Positions 53,959 to 62,156 of a stretch of DNA of 64,000 nt are shown here, one piece after another. The position numbers and the translations under genes were made by a program. Source of the DNA: Breoghania corrubedonensis (GTDB taxonomy: Bacteria; Pseudomonadota; Alphaproteobacteria; Rhizobiales; Stappiaceae); the NCBI RefSeq assembly GCF_003053845.1, contig NZ_QAYG01000011.1, forward strand, positions 114,019 to 178,018. The letters run 5' to 3'. Positions within the stretch are counted from its first letter, which is position 1. Every line of letters begins with the position of its first letter. The notes below the pieces were generated by a model that worked only from the letters and a program-made list of their open reading frames with translations, was not told the DNA's origin and ran no database searches.

Positions 53959-55494
53959 ATGGCGAACTTCTGGGCGACCACATTCTCGTTTCCGAGCTCC
54001 CCGGCGCCGGATCCCAATCCGCTGCAGACCCTGCCCGGCTCCACGGATGATGGCTCCGCCGCCGATATCAACAAGGCCAATTCTGAGGCGCTCTTTCCGT
54101 ATATGGACGGCTCCAGTGAAGCCACAAGCCTGGAAAGTCCCAAGGATAGCAGCGGCAATACGGTCGACCTGAGCACCGTCGCTCTGACGGATATCACACC
54201 GGAATTCTTCTCGGGTCTGCACTCCAGCCAGCAATTGCAGCTGCTCAATCGCAGCGATGTCGATGGCGAACTGGTGCTGACCGGCGGAGGCGAGCGCCTC
54301 GATGTCCTGCTGGGCTCCGATGGCCGAACCGTTCTGGTGCTTCAGGCGCTTTCAAAAACCGATCTCGCTCCGATGGCCAATGACGACCAGAAGCTGATCG
54401 CCGACTATGCGAACGCGCTATATGCGGATGCGCCGGATGTCGTGGACGACCTGGCTGCTTCGTGGGGTGTTGCGCTTGGCGAGAGCGCGGATACCTACCG
54501 ATCCGCGATGGCGGCGCTGGTTCAAACGGAAATCGATGACATAAACGGCGACGGGAGCCAGCATGCGGCTGTGTTCACGGAGCAGCTGGAGCTGATCATC
54601 GATCGTATCGATCAGAACAGTCTTTTCTCCTCGAGTAATATAAACAGCGAAATTTCAGATATCACGGATCGCTACAAGAGGATGCGGCAATTCGAGAAGA
54701 CTGTCGCGGCCCAGTCGTTTTCCGACCCCGAGACAACAGTCTATGAGGGGCTTAACAGTCTCGACAACAACGCCAATATAGCATCCGGCCTGAATAGCTT
54801 TCTGGTTCAGGAGCAACGTCTTCTGGAACTGGCGAAGCAGCGCCATTCGCTCTCGCAGAGCGCCAGCGTTCAGGGAAAAAGCCTGGATCTTCCCTCCCTG
54901 ATTTCCATGCTTCAGCTTTCCTACAACATCAAGAAAGAGGCGGAGGTCGCCGTCCTCACCGAGGAACTGCAGCAGCAGAACGCCCTGCTGCGGGATTACG
55001 CGGCCATGCAGAAGCTCGTGAACGATGTCCTGAAGCAATTCCCGTCCGGAGAGGATGGCAGCAAACAAAAGCGAAACATCTCGGGCTCGACCGGAGAACC
55101 AGTCGTTTCGGCGTCCGATCCCGACTGGTCAACCGCGACAATGAACCTGGATGTTCAGGAGCGTCGCGCCATGATCATGTTTTCGTCGTACTTCTCCGGG
55201 CCGAACCTGCTGAAGCTGGGGCACCCGTTGGAGGCGCTGAGAGGTATCACGCGCCCTCTCGAAAGCTTCTCCAAGACCAAGGATGGAAAAACCGTACTGG
55301 TCGAGAAGACCCAGTCCGCCTGGAATATCTATTCCACGCAGCTGGCTGACGCGGTGACGCTGATCAACCAGAACAGCCAGATCCTGACCAACGAGATTTC
55401 GTCGATCAATCAGGAGCGCAACCGTCACTTCGATCTGGCGAACAATGCCCTGCGCAGACTGAACGACAGCCTCACCTCGATCGCGCGGATGTAG
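53959..55494 (+). CDS. Candidate needle tip/filament protein (SctA position), unusually large
   Basis: The 511-residue product has a Ser/Asp/Pro-rich N-terminal 60 residues, a globular middle, a coiled-coil stretch (about 310-370), and a C-terminal helix (AWNIYSTQLADAVTLINQNSQILTNEISSINQERNRHFDLANNALRRLNDSL region). Tip (LcrV, IpaD) and filament (EspA) proteins also end in such a helix. It stands between an LcrG-position gene and yscX/yscY, and ahead of the translocators, matching the place of lcrV. LcrV is about 330 residues, so this is clearly longer. Identification is by context. Confidence 0.5.
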   Translation: MANFWATTFSFPSSPAPDPNPLQTLPGSTDDGSAADINKANSEALFPYMDGSSEATSLESPKDSSGNTVDLSTVALTDITPEFFSGLHSSQQLQLLNRSDVDGELVLTGGGERLDVLLGSDGRTVLVLQALSKTDLAPMANDDQKLIADYANALYADAPDVVDDLAASWGVALGESADTYRSAMAALVQTEIDDINGDGSQHAAVFTEQLELIIDRIDQNSLFSSSNINSEISDITDRYKRMRQFEKTVAAQSFSDPETTVYEGLNSLDNNANIASGLNSFLVQEQRLLELAKQRHSLSQSASVQGKSLDLPSLISMLQLSYNIKKEAEVAVLTEELQQQNALLRDYAAMQKLVNDVLKQFPSGEDGSKQKRNISGSTGEPVVSASDPDWSTATMNLDVQERRAMIMFSSYFSGPNLLKLGHPLEALRGITRPLESFSKTKDGKTVLVEKTQSAWNIYSTQLADAVTLINQNSQILTNEISSINQERNRHFDLANNALRRLNDSLTSIARM

Positions 55495-55502
55495 GGGGTC
55501 GT

Positions 55503-55889
55503 ATGTCGACACCGATCAGACCGCTCAATATCGGACTGGAAAGCGTCTCGCGATGGCGGGTGGATGACGAGGCGCATCTTCCGCAACGGGGACGCGATGC
55601 CCCGAAATTCCTGCCCAAGCAGCGGGAGCTCGACGAGATTCTGCACCGGCCTTCGCTGGACGAACGCCTGACCGAATTGCTGCAGCCCTCGTTTCTGGAT
55701 ACAGAGCTGCTTCACCCCAACGTTCTGTCCGACACGAGGTTGAGCACGCATGAAGTGCTGGGGGATCTGGCCAATGAAGCGAGCGGGGACGCGCGCCAGG
55801 TCTTGAGCGAAGCGCAGGTGATCCTGGGCAGCGAGATGGAGCTCGAAGAAGAGGTCCGCGCCGCCCTGGCCGCGCTTCTCAAGGGCTAG
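55503..55889 (+). CDS. YscX-like type III export protein
   Basis: The 128-residue protein resembles YscX: N-terminal PIRPLNIGLESVSRW, a Pro-containing middle, LDERLTELLQPSFLDTELLHPNVLSDTRL, and a C-terminal helical region. YscX is itself exported early, binds YscY and SctV, and is found only in Ysc-type systems. The next gene has the size and TPR character of YscY, and the pair starts 8 bp after the tip-protein candidate. Confidence 0.65.
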   Translation: MSTPIRPLNIGLESVSRWRVDDEAHLPQRGRDAPKFLPKQRELDEILHRPSLDERLTELLQPSFLDTELLHPNVLSDTRLSTHEVLGDLANEASGDARQVLSEAQVILGSEMELEEEVRAALAALLKG

Positions 55890-55891
55890 CC

Positions 55892-56266
55892 ATGCTGGAG
55901 CTTGTTTCCCTTTCGACGGTCCTCACGAAGCGGCAAAGGGATTACCTCGCGCTGACCGTGTTCGTGCTCGCAAGTCACGAGCGCGCGGACAAGGCGCTCG
56001 CCCTTGTCGAGGCATTGGCGGTGATCGGCGGAGAGACCGTTGAGCTGCTGCTTGCGCGCGCGGTCCTGCGCTTCAAATGCGATGATTACGCCGGGGCCCT
56101 CGACGACCTGGAATTGCTGGACCAGGCCGATCCGCCGAACGCCGCGACGGAGAGGAACCTGCCGCCCGAAAACCGGGCCCGCCGGTATTTGCGCGCGCGT
56201 TGCTATTGGGAGACCGGCCGCACGGCGGAGAGCACCGAGATCGCGCGGAGTCTGGTCGCCAAATAG
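55892..56266 (+). CDS. YscY-like TPR chaperone
   Basis: The 124-residue helical TPR protein (LALTVFVLASHERADKALALVEALAVIGGETVELLLARAVLRFKCDDYAGALDDLELLD) begins 2 bp after the YscX-like gene. YscY is a TPR chaperone of about 114 residues that binds YscX and the SctV ring. Size, fold and pairing support this; other TPR chaperones of this locus are longer. Confidence 0.65.
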   Translation: MLELVSLSTVLTKRQRDYLALTVFVLASHERADKALALVEALAVIGGETVELLLARAVLRFKCDDYAGALDDLELLDQADPPNAATERNLPPENRARRYLRARCYWETGRTAESTEIARSLVAK

Positions 56267-56295
56267 TCTGTCGCGACCATGTTTTGAGCTTTGGG

Positions 56296-56311
56296 TGTGC
56301 CTTACGGTACA
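56296..56311 (+). promoter_or_regulatory. TGTGCC-TTAC-GGTACA dyad upstream of the LcrH-type chaperone
   Basis: The half-sites match the perfect copy at 53402 in 11 of 12 positions. It lies 63 nt before the ATG at 56375, in a 108-bp gap after the yscY-like gene, so the translocator operon may have its own promoter here. Confidence 0.55.
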
Positions 56312-56374
56312 CAGGCGGGCGCAAGCCGCTGCTAGACAGGCAAAGATATTATCGCTGTTTGGGAGGGGAGAGCC

Positions 56375-56944
56375 ATGTCGATCATGGATCTTGGATTTTC
56401 TTCAGGGGAAGACTTCTCGCGATTGCTGGCGGCGTCCGCCCCGCAGATCGAAAAGATCATGGAAAGCTCCGGGCTTGCGCAGGACAACCGGGTCAGGTTG
56501 ATGCAGGCCGGCTATTCCCCGAAGGAAATATTCGATCTGACCGACCGCGAGGTCGATGCCCTGTTTCAGTCGGGCTTCCAGGCTCTGGGCGGCGGCGATC
56601 TGCAGGGTGCGCAGGACACGTTCGGCATGCTCTGCAAGCTGGATTCGCTCGATGCCCGCTTTCCCTTCGCGCTGGCGACCACCTACCAGCTTCAGGGCAA
56701 GTTCGAGACGGCGGCCAAGCTCCATGTGGTCGCCCTCGGGCTCGATGCGACCAATGTCGACGGCTATCTGCAACTCGGCGAATGCCTCCTGGCGGCGCGA
56801 GAGCTGGATAACGCCCGCGACGTGTTCGAGGTCGCCGCAGCTCTGGTCGAACGGGGCCACGGCGAGCCCGCGATGAAAGCCCAGGCCGAGGCGATGCTGT
56901 CCGTGATCAGCGAGGCGTCGGATGCGCGCGAAAACGCGCTCTGA
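56375..56944 (+). CDS. LcrH/SycD-type class II chaperone for translocators
   Basis: The 189-residue protein has three TPR units typical of SycD/LcrH/IpgC: FQSGFQALGGGDLQGAQDTFGMLCKLDSLDARFPFALATTYQLQGKFETAAKLHVVALGLD, and a third repeat with GYLQLGECLLAARELDNARDVFEVA. It is preceded by GGGAGGGGAG and directly precedes the two translocator genes, as lcrH precedes yopB-yopD. It binds translocators in the cytosol and may feed back on regulation. Confidence 0.88.
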   Translation: MSIMDLGFSSGEDFSRLLAASAPQIEKIMESSGLAQDNRVRLMQAGYSPKEIFDLTDREVDALFQSGFQALGGGDLQGAQDTFGMLCKLDSLDARFPFALATTYQLQGKFETAAKLHVVALGLDATNVDGYLQLGECLLAARELDNARDVFEVAAALVERGHGEPAMKAQAEAMLSVISEASDARENAL

Positions 56945-56994
56945 CCCGAGACGTCGTTTCAATACAGCACGTTATGCAAGCGGGAATTGATATC

Positions 56995-58113
56995 ATGTCT
57001 GACGCGAGCGTTGTTCGTCACTCTGATCCCTCACTGGTTGGCTTTGGTTTGGGGGTGGATCAGGCACAAGGTCAGAAAGAGGCCGATGTCCTGAAATCCG
57101 GTCTCGCCGGGTATGCCGCGACGGCTCTTCCCGAGGCGGGCGGCGGCGCCAACACCAAGAGCGGTTCGGCGGGAAGCGCCTCGCGCAGCTATGGCGCCGT
57201 CATGGGCGCGCTCGGCCGCTTGATGTCCAGGACCGGCGGCGATGCCCTCGATGCGGAATTGGCGTCGGCAATCGCGAAGATGAAGGACATCGTCGGCGAC
57301 GTGCAGACCGGCAAGCTGCTCAGCGACGAGGAAAAGAAGCGGGCCGCTCTCGGCGAAAAGCAGAAGAAGATCGGCGAAGCCCAGGACAAGTTCGATGAGG
57401 CCCAGAAGGCCAAGGAAAAGAGCGGTATCTTCGGCTGGATCAAGACCGCCTTTTCGGCAATCGCGGCGGCGATATCTATTGTCGTCGGCGCCGCGCTGAT
57501 TGCGACGGGTGTGGGGGCCGCGGTCGGCGCGCTGATGATCGCCGGCGGCGTCATCGGTCTGATCATGACGGTGGATTCGATCGTCAACGCCACCACCGGC
57601 AAGGGCATCATGGGCAACATCGCCTACAGCGTTGCGATGAACCAGGGCAAGACCGAGGAAGAGGCCGCGAAGATCGCATCCGACTGGGATACCGGTTTTG
57701 CCATTACGATGGCTGTCGTGGCGGTGGCGCTTGCGATTGCCACCATCGGCGTGGGCTTCTCCAGCCTGGCCTCGGCGAGTACCGGCGTTGCGGAGGCGAC
57801 GCAGGCGACGATGAAAACCGTCCAGATCGCCGGTGAAGCCGCCGCCGGTATCGCGACTGTCGGCGAAGCCTCATCCTCTGTCGGGCAGGCGATCACGAAC
57901 AAGGAAGCGGCCGATCTCGGCGCGCAAGCCAGGACCAATCAGGCCGAGGGCAAGCGGATGGAAGCCTTCATCCAGACGCTCGACGACTTCATCGACGTTC
58001 TGGTGGACCAGATTTCCGGCGCGAACTCGCGCTTCAACGCCATGCTCGAAACGGTACAGGGTTCGATGAACGATCGCGCGAACACGATGGGGCGCGCGCA
58101 TTTCACCGGCTGA
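56995..58113 (+). CDS. sctE: Major hydrophobic translocator SctE (YopB/EspD-like)
   Basis: The 372-residue protein has a charged coiled coil (about 108-142), then long hydrophobic segments at about 148-195 (FSAIAAAISIVVGAALIATGVGAAVGALMIAGGVIGLI region) and 235-258, and an amphipathic C-terminus. This is the pattern of YopB/PopB/EspD pore-forming translocators. ATG 56995 is chosen (GGGA 9 nt upstream); ATG 56974 is also in frame. It forms the host-membrane pore with the next gene product. Confidence 0.85.
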   Translation: MSDASVVRHSDPSLVGFGLGVDQAQGQKEADVLKSGLAGYAATALPEAGGGANTKSGSAGSASRSYGAVMGALGRLMSRTGGDALDAELASAIAKMKDIVGDVQTGKLLSDEEKKRAALGEKQKKIGEAQDKFDEAQKAKEKSGIFGWIKTAFSAIAAAISIVVGAALIATGVGAAVGALMIAGGVIGLIMTVDSIVNATTGKGIMGNIAYSVAMNQGKTEEEAAKIASDWDTGFAITMAVVAVALAIATIGVGFSSLASASTGVAEATQATMKTVQIAGEAAAGIATVGEASSSVGQAITNKEAADLGAQARTNQAEGKRMEAFIQTLDDFIDVLVDQISGANSRFNAMLETVQGSMNDRANTMGRAHFTG

Positions 58114-58230
58114 GACCCTGACGCGATCAATGCGTAGCCAAAAGGCTGAAGCGCTGTTCTGGCTCCCTCAGAACGTTCTTCGCTCCAGTAAAATTCATCG
58201 GAGCCAGCGAAATCCATCGGAGATTGAGAC

Positions 58231-59439
58231 ATGGCGATAACGCCGGCCCAGGCGGGCATCGATCCTCAATACCTTCCCAGTTCCTTTGTGAATTCGGCAG
58301 GCGAACTGACCGTTTCCTCCACGCAGGCCAAGGAAGTCGCGGCGGGAATCCAGGCGAGAGCCACGACCTTGCCGGCCGGCGAGCAGGCCATTTTCCTGTC
58401 GCTGGTCAAGAGCCCGGACTTCAGCCCTCCTGGCGATATCAACGCGTCGGACCTGAGTTCGGCTCTGAATCGTTTCGAGAAGGCCGCGCACATCATCCAG
58501 GAATTCTCCGCGAGCACATCGCCGGGCGACAGTTCCCGCATCCTTGCCCGTCTCATGGTCGAACTGGCCGGTCTCCAGAGAAAGGACGCGCTGAACAACA
58601 GGCTGGCCTTGCGCCAGCAGGCGCGGAGTGAACTGGAATCCCAGGCCGATCAGCTGGAAACCGCCGGCAAGGAGGCCGCTTCCGCCGCCATGATGCAGAT
58701 GTGCGTCAGCATCGGCGCGGCCGCCTTTTCCTTCGCTGCCTCCTCGATCTCTCTCGGCGGAGCGCTGAAGAACGCCTCGAAGCTGAAAGAGCTCAAAAGC
58801 GCCATCCCCAAGGCGGACGGTCTTGACGGCGCGCCGAACATGAATGGCGCGGACAAGCTGGGCAAGGCCGCGGACATCGGCGATGCGGCGGGGGCATCCA
58901 CGGCCTCCGGGACGAGCAAGGTGGGCAAGGCGGGCAAGGCGGCGGAAGCCACCGAGGTGGAAACGTTCGAGCTCAAGCTCACCATTCAGAAAACGAAGAG
59001 CACGACCGGCGCCGACGGCGCGCCTTCGGCCAATGCCCGCGATCCGAATGCCGCCGCAGCCAATGATCCGGCGACGCCGCCGCCGCAGCAGAGCCCGAAC
59101 ATGACGGATCCGGCGGGTAATACCGAATTCCAGCTCGGGTTACGCGATATCGGCGTCCGCGAAGCCAAGATCCAGGGCGCGTCGGGACTGGCCGGTGCCA
59201 TCGGCGGTGCCGGCAACGGGATCGCTGCGGGAGCCGCATCGGGTCATAATCTGGCGTCGAAGGAAGCTGAGGCCGACGCGGCGCGCGACGCTGCCGATGC
59301 CGAATTGACCAAGAGCTACGCCGACCTCAGCGCGGAGGCGCAGCAAAGTCTCAACGACATGATGAAGACGCTGATCAACTTCATCAAGGAAATGCTCGAC
59401 GCCGAAGTCGGTCAGATGACGGCCATTACGCGCGGCTAG
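58231..59439 (+). CDS. sctB: Minor translocator SctB (YopD/EspB-like)
   Basis: The 402-residue protein has a single hydrophobic segment near 150-178 (AASAAMMQMCVSIGAAAFSFAASSISLGGAL), a long Ala/Gly/Asp-rich region, and C-terminal amphipathic helices, like YopD/PopD/EspB. It follows SctE by 117 bp. The leader has two near-identical AAATYCATCGGAG copies, of which the second gives the ribosome-binding site. It completes the translocation pore. Confidence 0.8.
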   Translation: MAITPAQAGIDPQYLPSSFVNSAGELTVSSTQAKEVAAGIQARATTLPAGEQAIFLSLVKSPDFSPPGDINASDLSSALNRFEKAAHIIQEFSASTSPGDSSRILARLMVELAGLQRKDALNNRLALRQQARSELESQADQLETAGKEAASAAMMQMCVSIGAAAFSFAASSISLGGALKNASKLKELKSAIPKADGLDGAPNMNGADKLGKAADIGDAAGASTASGTSKVGKAGKAAEATEVETFELKLTIQKTKSTTGADGAPSANARDPNAAAANDPATPPPQQSPNMTDPAGNTEFQLGLRDIGVREAKIQGASGLAGAIGGAGNGIAAGAASGHNLASKEAEADAARDAADAELTKSYADLSAEAQQSLNDMMKTLINFIKEMLDAEVGQMTAITRG

Positions 59440-59513
59440 CCATGCGAAGGGCAGGCGGCGGCCCCGGCAGCGATTGCCTTTTCACTCCTGCCAGACTTTC
59501 GGACAAGATTGCG

Positions 59514-60008
59514 ATGGACCGCTCCGTATTTGAAAGAACTATCCGCGATTTCTGGAGCCACCTGGCTCTGGGAGAGCCCGTGTTCGATGAGGACGATGTC
59601 ATCGTTCTGGAGGTCGACGACCTGGATGTCGCCCTGAAGCCGGGAGACGATGACGAGACGCTCGTTGTGGAAATGCGCGTCGGCCAGCTCTGCGAAAACG
59701 ATAGCGTCAGACGTGTCGAACTGGAAAAAGTCCTGAAGCTGAATTTCGCGTTGTCGCCGGCCCGGGACACACTGACGGTCTGCGAAAGGGACGCAGGCAA
59801 GCCAGGCGTGATTTTTGCGCGCGGTTTCTATCGCACGACACGGCATGATTTCGAAAAACTCTCCGACCTTGTCTACGATGTGATCTCCACCTTCGAAACA
59901 CTTCGCGTGATCATCGCGGACGATAACGCTCCCGTGCAATTCGGCAATATTGCAGGCCGGACAAGGGAAACATCGGCAGGTGCGGATTTTCTTATTCTCA
60001 AACCTTAA
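59514..60008 (+). CDS. CesT-like type III chaperone after SctB
   Basis: The 164-residue protein has an N-terminal helix (RSVFERTIRDFWSHLALG), strands (DDVIVLEVDDLDVALKPGDDDETLVVEMRVGQL), and a C-terminal helix (HDFEKLSDLVYDVISTFETLRVII), the class I chaperone order. ATG 59514 is preferred; the open frame runs from 59442 with no chaperone-like residues. It could serve one of the two candidate substrates downstream. Confidence 0.55.
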   Translation: MDRSVFERTIRDFWSHLALGEPVFDEDDVIVLEVDDLDVALKPGDDDETLVVEMRVGQLCENDSVRRVELEKVLKLNFALSPARDTLTVCERDAGKPGVIFARGFYRTTRHDFEKLSDLVYDVISTFETLRVIIADDNAPVQFGNIAGRTRETSAGADFLILKP

Positions 60009-60043
60009 GGCCCGCGAGGGCTTGGCCATCCATTGGGGGCATC

Positions 60044-60523
60044 ATGGAAAATCTAGTCGGTCAAAGAATCGAGAACCTGCCGGAGAGCGTGACCACGCAA
60101 TTGTGGAACGGCGCGCTGCGGGACGAGCTGGGTCTGAAGAGCGAGGACCTCCAGATCGCGCTCGGCGTTGCCAACATGAAGAACAAGGCCGGCAACTCCC
60201 TCACCGCGCTTCGCATGTACATGGCCCTGGTTCTTTGCGAACCATCGAATTTCCACTGTCTGCAAGGGCTTGCGAATTGCACCTTGAAAAACGGCCTCTA
60301 TGAAGCGGCGCTGGAGGCAAGCTCCGCCATGATCGTGCTGAAGCCGAAAAATCCGTTTGGATACTATTTTTCCGGCTCCGCATGCCTCGCGATGGGTCAT
60401 TTCGCGGAAGCGCGGGAGGACATGGCGGACGCGCTGAAATTCGCCGACGCGGATGAGCATCACGCTCTGTCAGGCGAATGCCGAAGGCTTTTGCAGCAGC
60501 TTGACGTACGGAAGAGCGCATGA
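60044..60523 (+). CDS. SycD/LcrH-like class II TPR chaperone
   Basis: This 159-residue TPR protein carries three repeats (NSLTALRMYMALVLCEPSNFHCLQGLANCTLKNGLYEAALEASSAMIVLKPKNPFGYYFSGSACLAMGHFAEAREDMADAL). It is distinct from the translocator chaperone at 56375. Its stop overlaps the next TPR gene by 4 bp. It probably handles a hydrophobic secreted protein, possibly the product at 61092. Confidence 0.7.
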   Translation: MENLVGQRIENLPESVTTQLWNGALRDELGLKSEDLQIALGVANMKNKAGNSLTALRMYMALVLCEPSNFHCLQGLANCTLKNGLYEAALEASSAMIVLKPKNPFGYYFSGSACLAMGHFAEAREDMADALKFADADEHHALSGECRRLLQQLDVRKSA

Positions 60524-61080
60524 CGCCTGCCGGACGAGCGCGGCAGCAGCCCGGCACATTGCTCGGACTTGAAGGCGCCGCGCTGGCGCTGCTGGAAGCG
60601 CTCGTCACCCGGAGCTTCGAGCCGTTGGGGATCGATGGCCGGGCCTTGTTCCACAGGCTTGCCGAGACGGGCTCGTTGCGGGGCGCCCTTGGTCTGAATG
60701 AAGATGCACTGGAGGCGCTCTACGCTCGTGCCTACCAGTACTTGCGGCTGGGGCAGGTGGGTCGTGCGGAGGAGATCTTCCGCACTCTTTGTGCACTGGA
60801 TGGCCGCATTCCGGATCATTGGCTGGGCTTTGGCATCTGCCTGCGCGCAAAGGGCAATTTCCCGCAGGCGCTGGAGGCTTTCGACAAGGCGGCCCACCTC
60901 GATCCCGCTTCCGCGGCCCCGCATTTTCATCGGCTTGAAGTGTTCCTCCGCGACAGTCGTTGGAAAGAGGCTCTTGCCGCGTTGGATCGTTTCGATGCCG
61001 CCGCGTCCGGCGATCAGAAAGCGCATCTGAACGAGGCCGTCACTCCCTTCCGAAAAGCGATCGAAATCCACCTCGCATAG
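60520..61080 (+). CDS. SycD/LcrH-like class II TPR chaperone (second)
   Basis: The 186-residue product has TPR units ALYARAYQYLRLGQVGRAEEIFRTLCALDGRIPDHWLGFGICLRAKGNFPQALEAFDKAAHLD, closely following the SycD pattern (FRTLCALD, LGFGICLRAKG). It is coupled to the preceding gene. Three SycD-type chaperones in one locus exceed the usual one or two, which suggests additional hydrophobic substrates. Confidence 0.75.
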   Translation: MTPAGRARQQPGTLLGLEGAALALLEALVTRSFEPLGIDGRALFHRLAETGSLRGALGLNEDALEALYARAYQYLRLGQVGRAEEIFRTLCALDGRIPDHWLGFGICLRAKGNFPQALEAFDKAAHLDPASAAPHFHRLEVFLRDSRWKEALAALDRFDAAASGDQKAHLNEAVTPFRKAIEIHLA

Positions 61081-61091
61081 GGAGTTCGAAT

Positions 61092-62069
61092 GTGTCTTCC
61101 AGCACCGGCGAGTTGCTGAAAACCTGCCGCGATCTCCTCCAGAGCCATGCCGCGGCGAGGGTTTCGCCGGGTGGAAGCGCAACCGGGTTCTCTCCCCTTC
61201 ATCCGGAGCCCGACCAGCCCGCGGGTGGAGCAGCTAAAGCGGAGAACGAAAGCCCCTACGGCCCCGACGGCTATTCGGACCTGGTCTCACTGATGGCATT
61301 GGCCGAGCAATTGCTCCGCGACCCGCCGGGAGGGGACGCGGACCGTGCTGGGGGAACCGGTGGTCTTGTCAGCGGACTGAGGGAGCCGGTGAAGGCGACC
61401 CGTATTTCGGATCTGGACAGTTTCCTGAACCGCGCCGTCGAGAGCCTCGCCGCGATCGCGAAGGGCACCGCGCCAGGAGCGCCCGGCGCGCCCGAATACG
61501 GGGACGTCGCTGCGGACCCTGCGAGCCGGGCTGTTTCGAACGATCAGATGGAACCCGAGGCCCGTGTGTCGTTTCCGGCGCGTCCCGACCTCAATTTCGG
61601 CGACACCGAGCTTCTGGACCGCCTTTATCGGCTTTTGGAAAAGGCGGATGGGGAGGACGGCGCCGATGGCGGGCTTCTCTCCATGGTGATCCTCAATGCG
61701 GCCATGATACCCGGCTGGCCGAATGTCATTCTGTCCGATGTTCCCCGTGAAAAGGCCGCCTCTCGGCTGGTCAGGCAATTTGAGGACGGCGGAAATCTCT
61801 CCGACGAGGAAGTCCTGTCCTATCTGGCGGGCTTCGGTCTCAATGCGGGCCTGCTGAAAAAGCTGCAAGAGCAGATGCCATCACGGGATGATACCGGCCG
61901 GAAGATCATGATGTGGCTCGCCTGCCTGATCTCGATTGTTGGCGCAATCGTCGAGACATTGCACCGGGAAGTCGAAGACCTGACGGACAGATCCCCGGAC
62001 GATCCGGATGTCGGGCCGGGAGCGGCAGCTGCGAAACGTCTGCGCAGAGATCGCGTCTATCTCGATTGA
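61092..62069 (+). CDS. Candidate T3SS substrate, unknown function
   Basis: Start at GTG 61092, with GGAG 7 nt upstream and 11 bp after the chaperone gene. The 325-residue protein has a Ser/Gly/Ala-rich N-terminal region (MSSSTGELLKTCRDLLQSHAAARVSPGGSATG), a folded middle, and one hydrophobic segment near the C-terminus (IMMWLACLISIVGAIVETL). I recognise no domain. Its position right after two class II chaperones suggests a secreted, membrane-interacting protein. Confidence 0.5.
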   Translation: MSSSTGELLKTCRDLLQSHAAARVSPGGSATGFSPLHPEPDQPAGGAAKAENESPYGPDGYSDLVSLMALAEQLLRDPPGGDADRAGGTGGLVSGLREPVKATRISDLDSFLNRAVESLAAIAKGTAPGAPGAPEYGDVAADPASRAVSNDQMEPEARVSFPARPDLNFGDTELLDRLYRLLEKADGEDGADGGLLSMVILNAAMIPGWPNVILSDVPREKAASRLVRQFEDGGNLSDEEVLSYLAGFGLNAGLLKKLQEQMPSRDDTGRKIMMWLACLISIVGAIVETLHREVEDLTDRSPDDPDVGPGAAAAKRLRRDRVYLD

Positions 62070-62080
62070 CGGGCGCGGCC

Positions 62081-62096
62081 TGCACCAAACGACACA
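62081..62096 (+). promoter_or_regulatory. Weak copy of the locus dyad upstream of the 62157 gene
   Basis: TGCACCAAACGACACA matches 9 of 12 defined positions of TGTGCC-N4-GGCACA and lies 60 nt before the ATG at 62157. It is acceptable only because the spacing agrees with better copies. Confidence 0.3.
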
Positions 62097-62156
62097 GCGG
62101 CGAACGCCGGATGGCGTCATGAATCCAGAATTTTCACAGTCGAAGGACCGTTGGTC

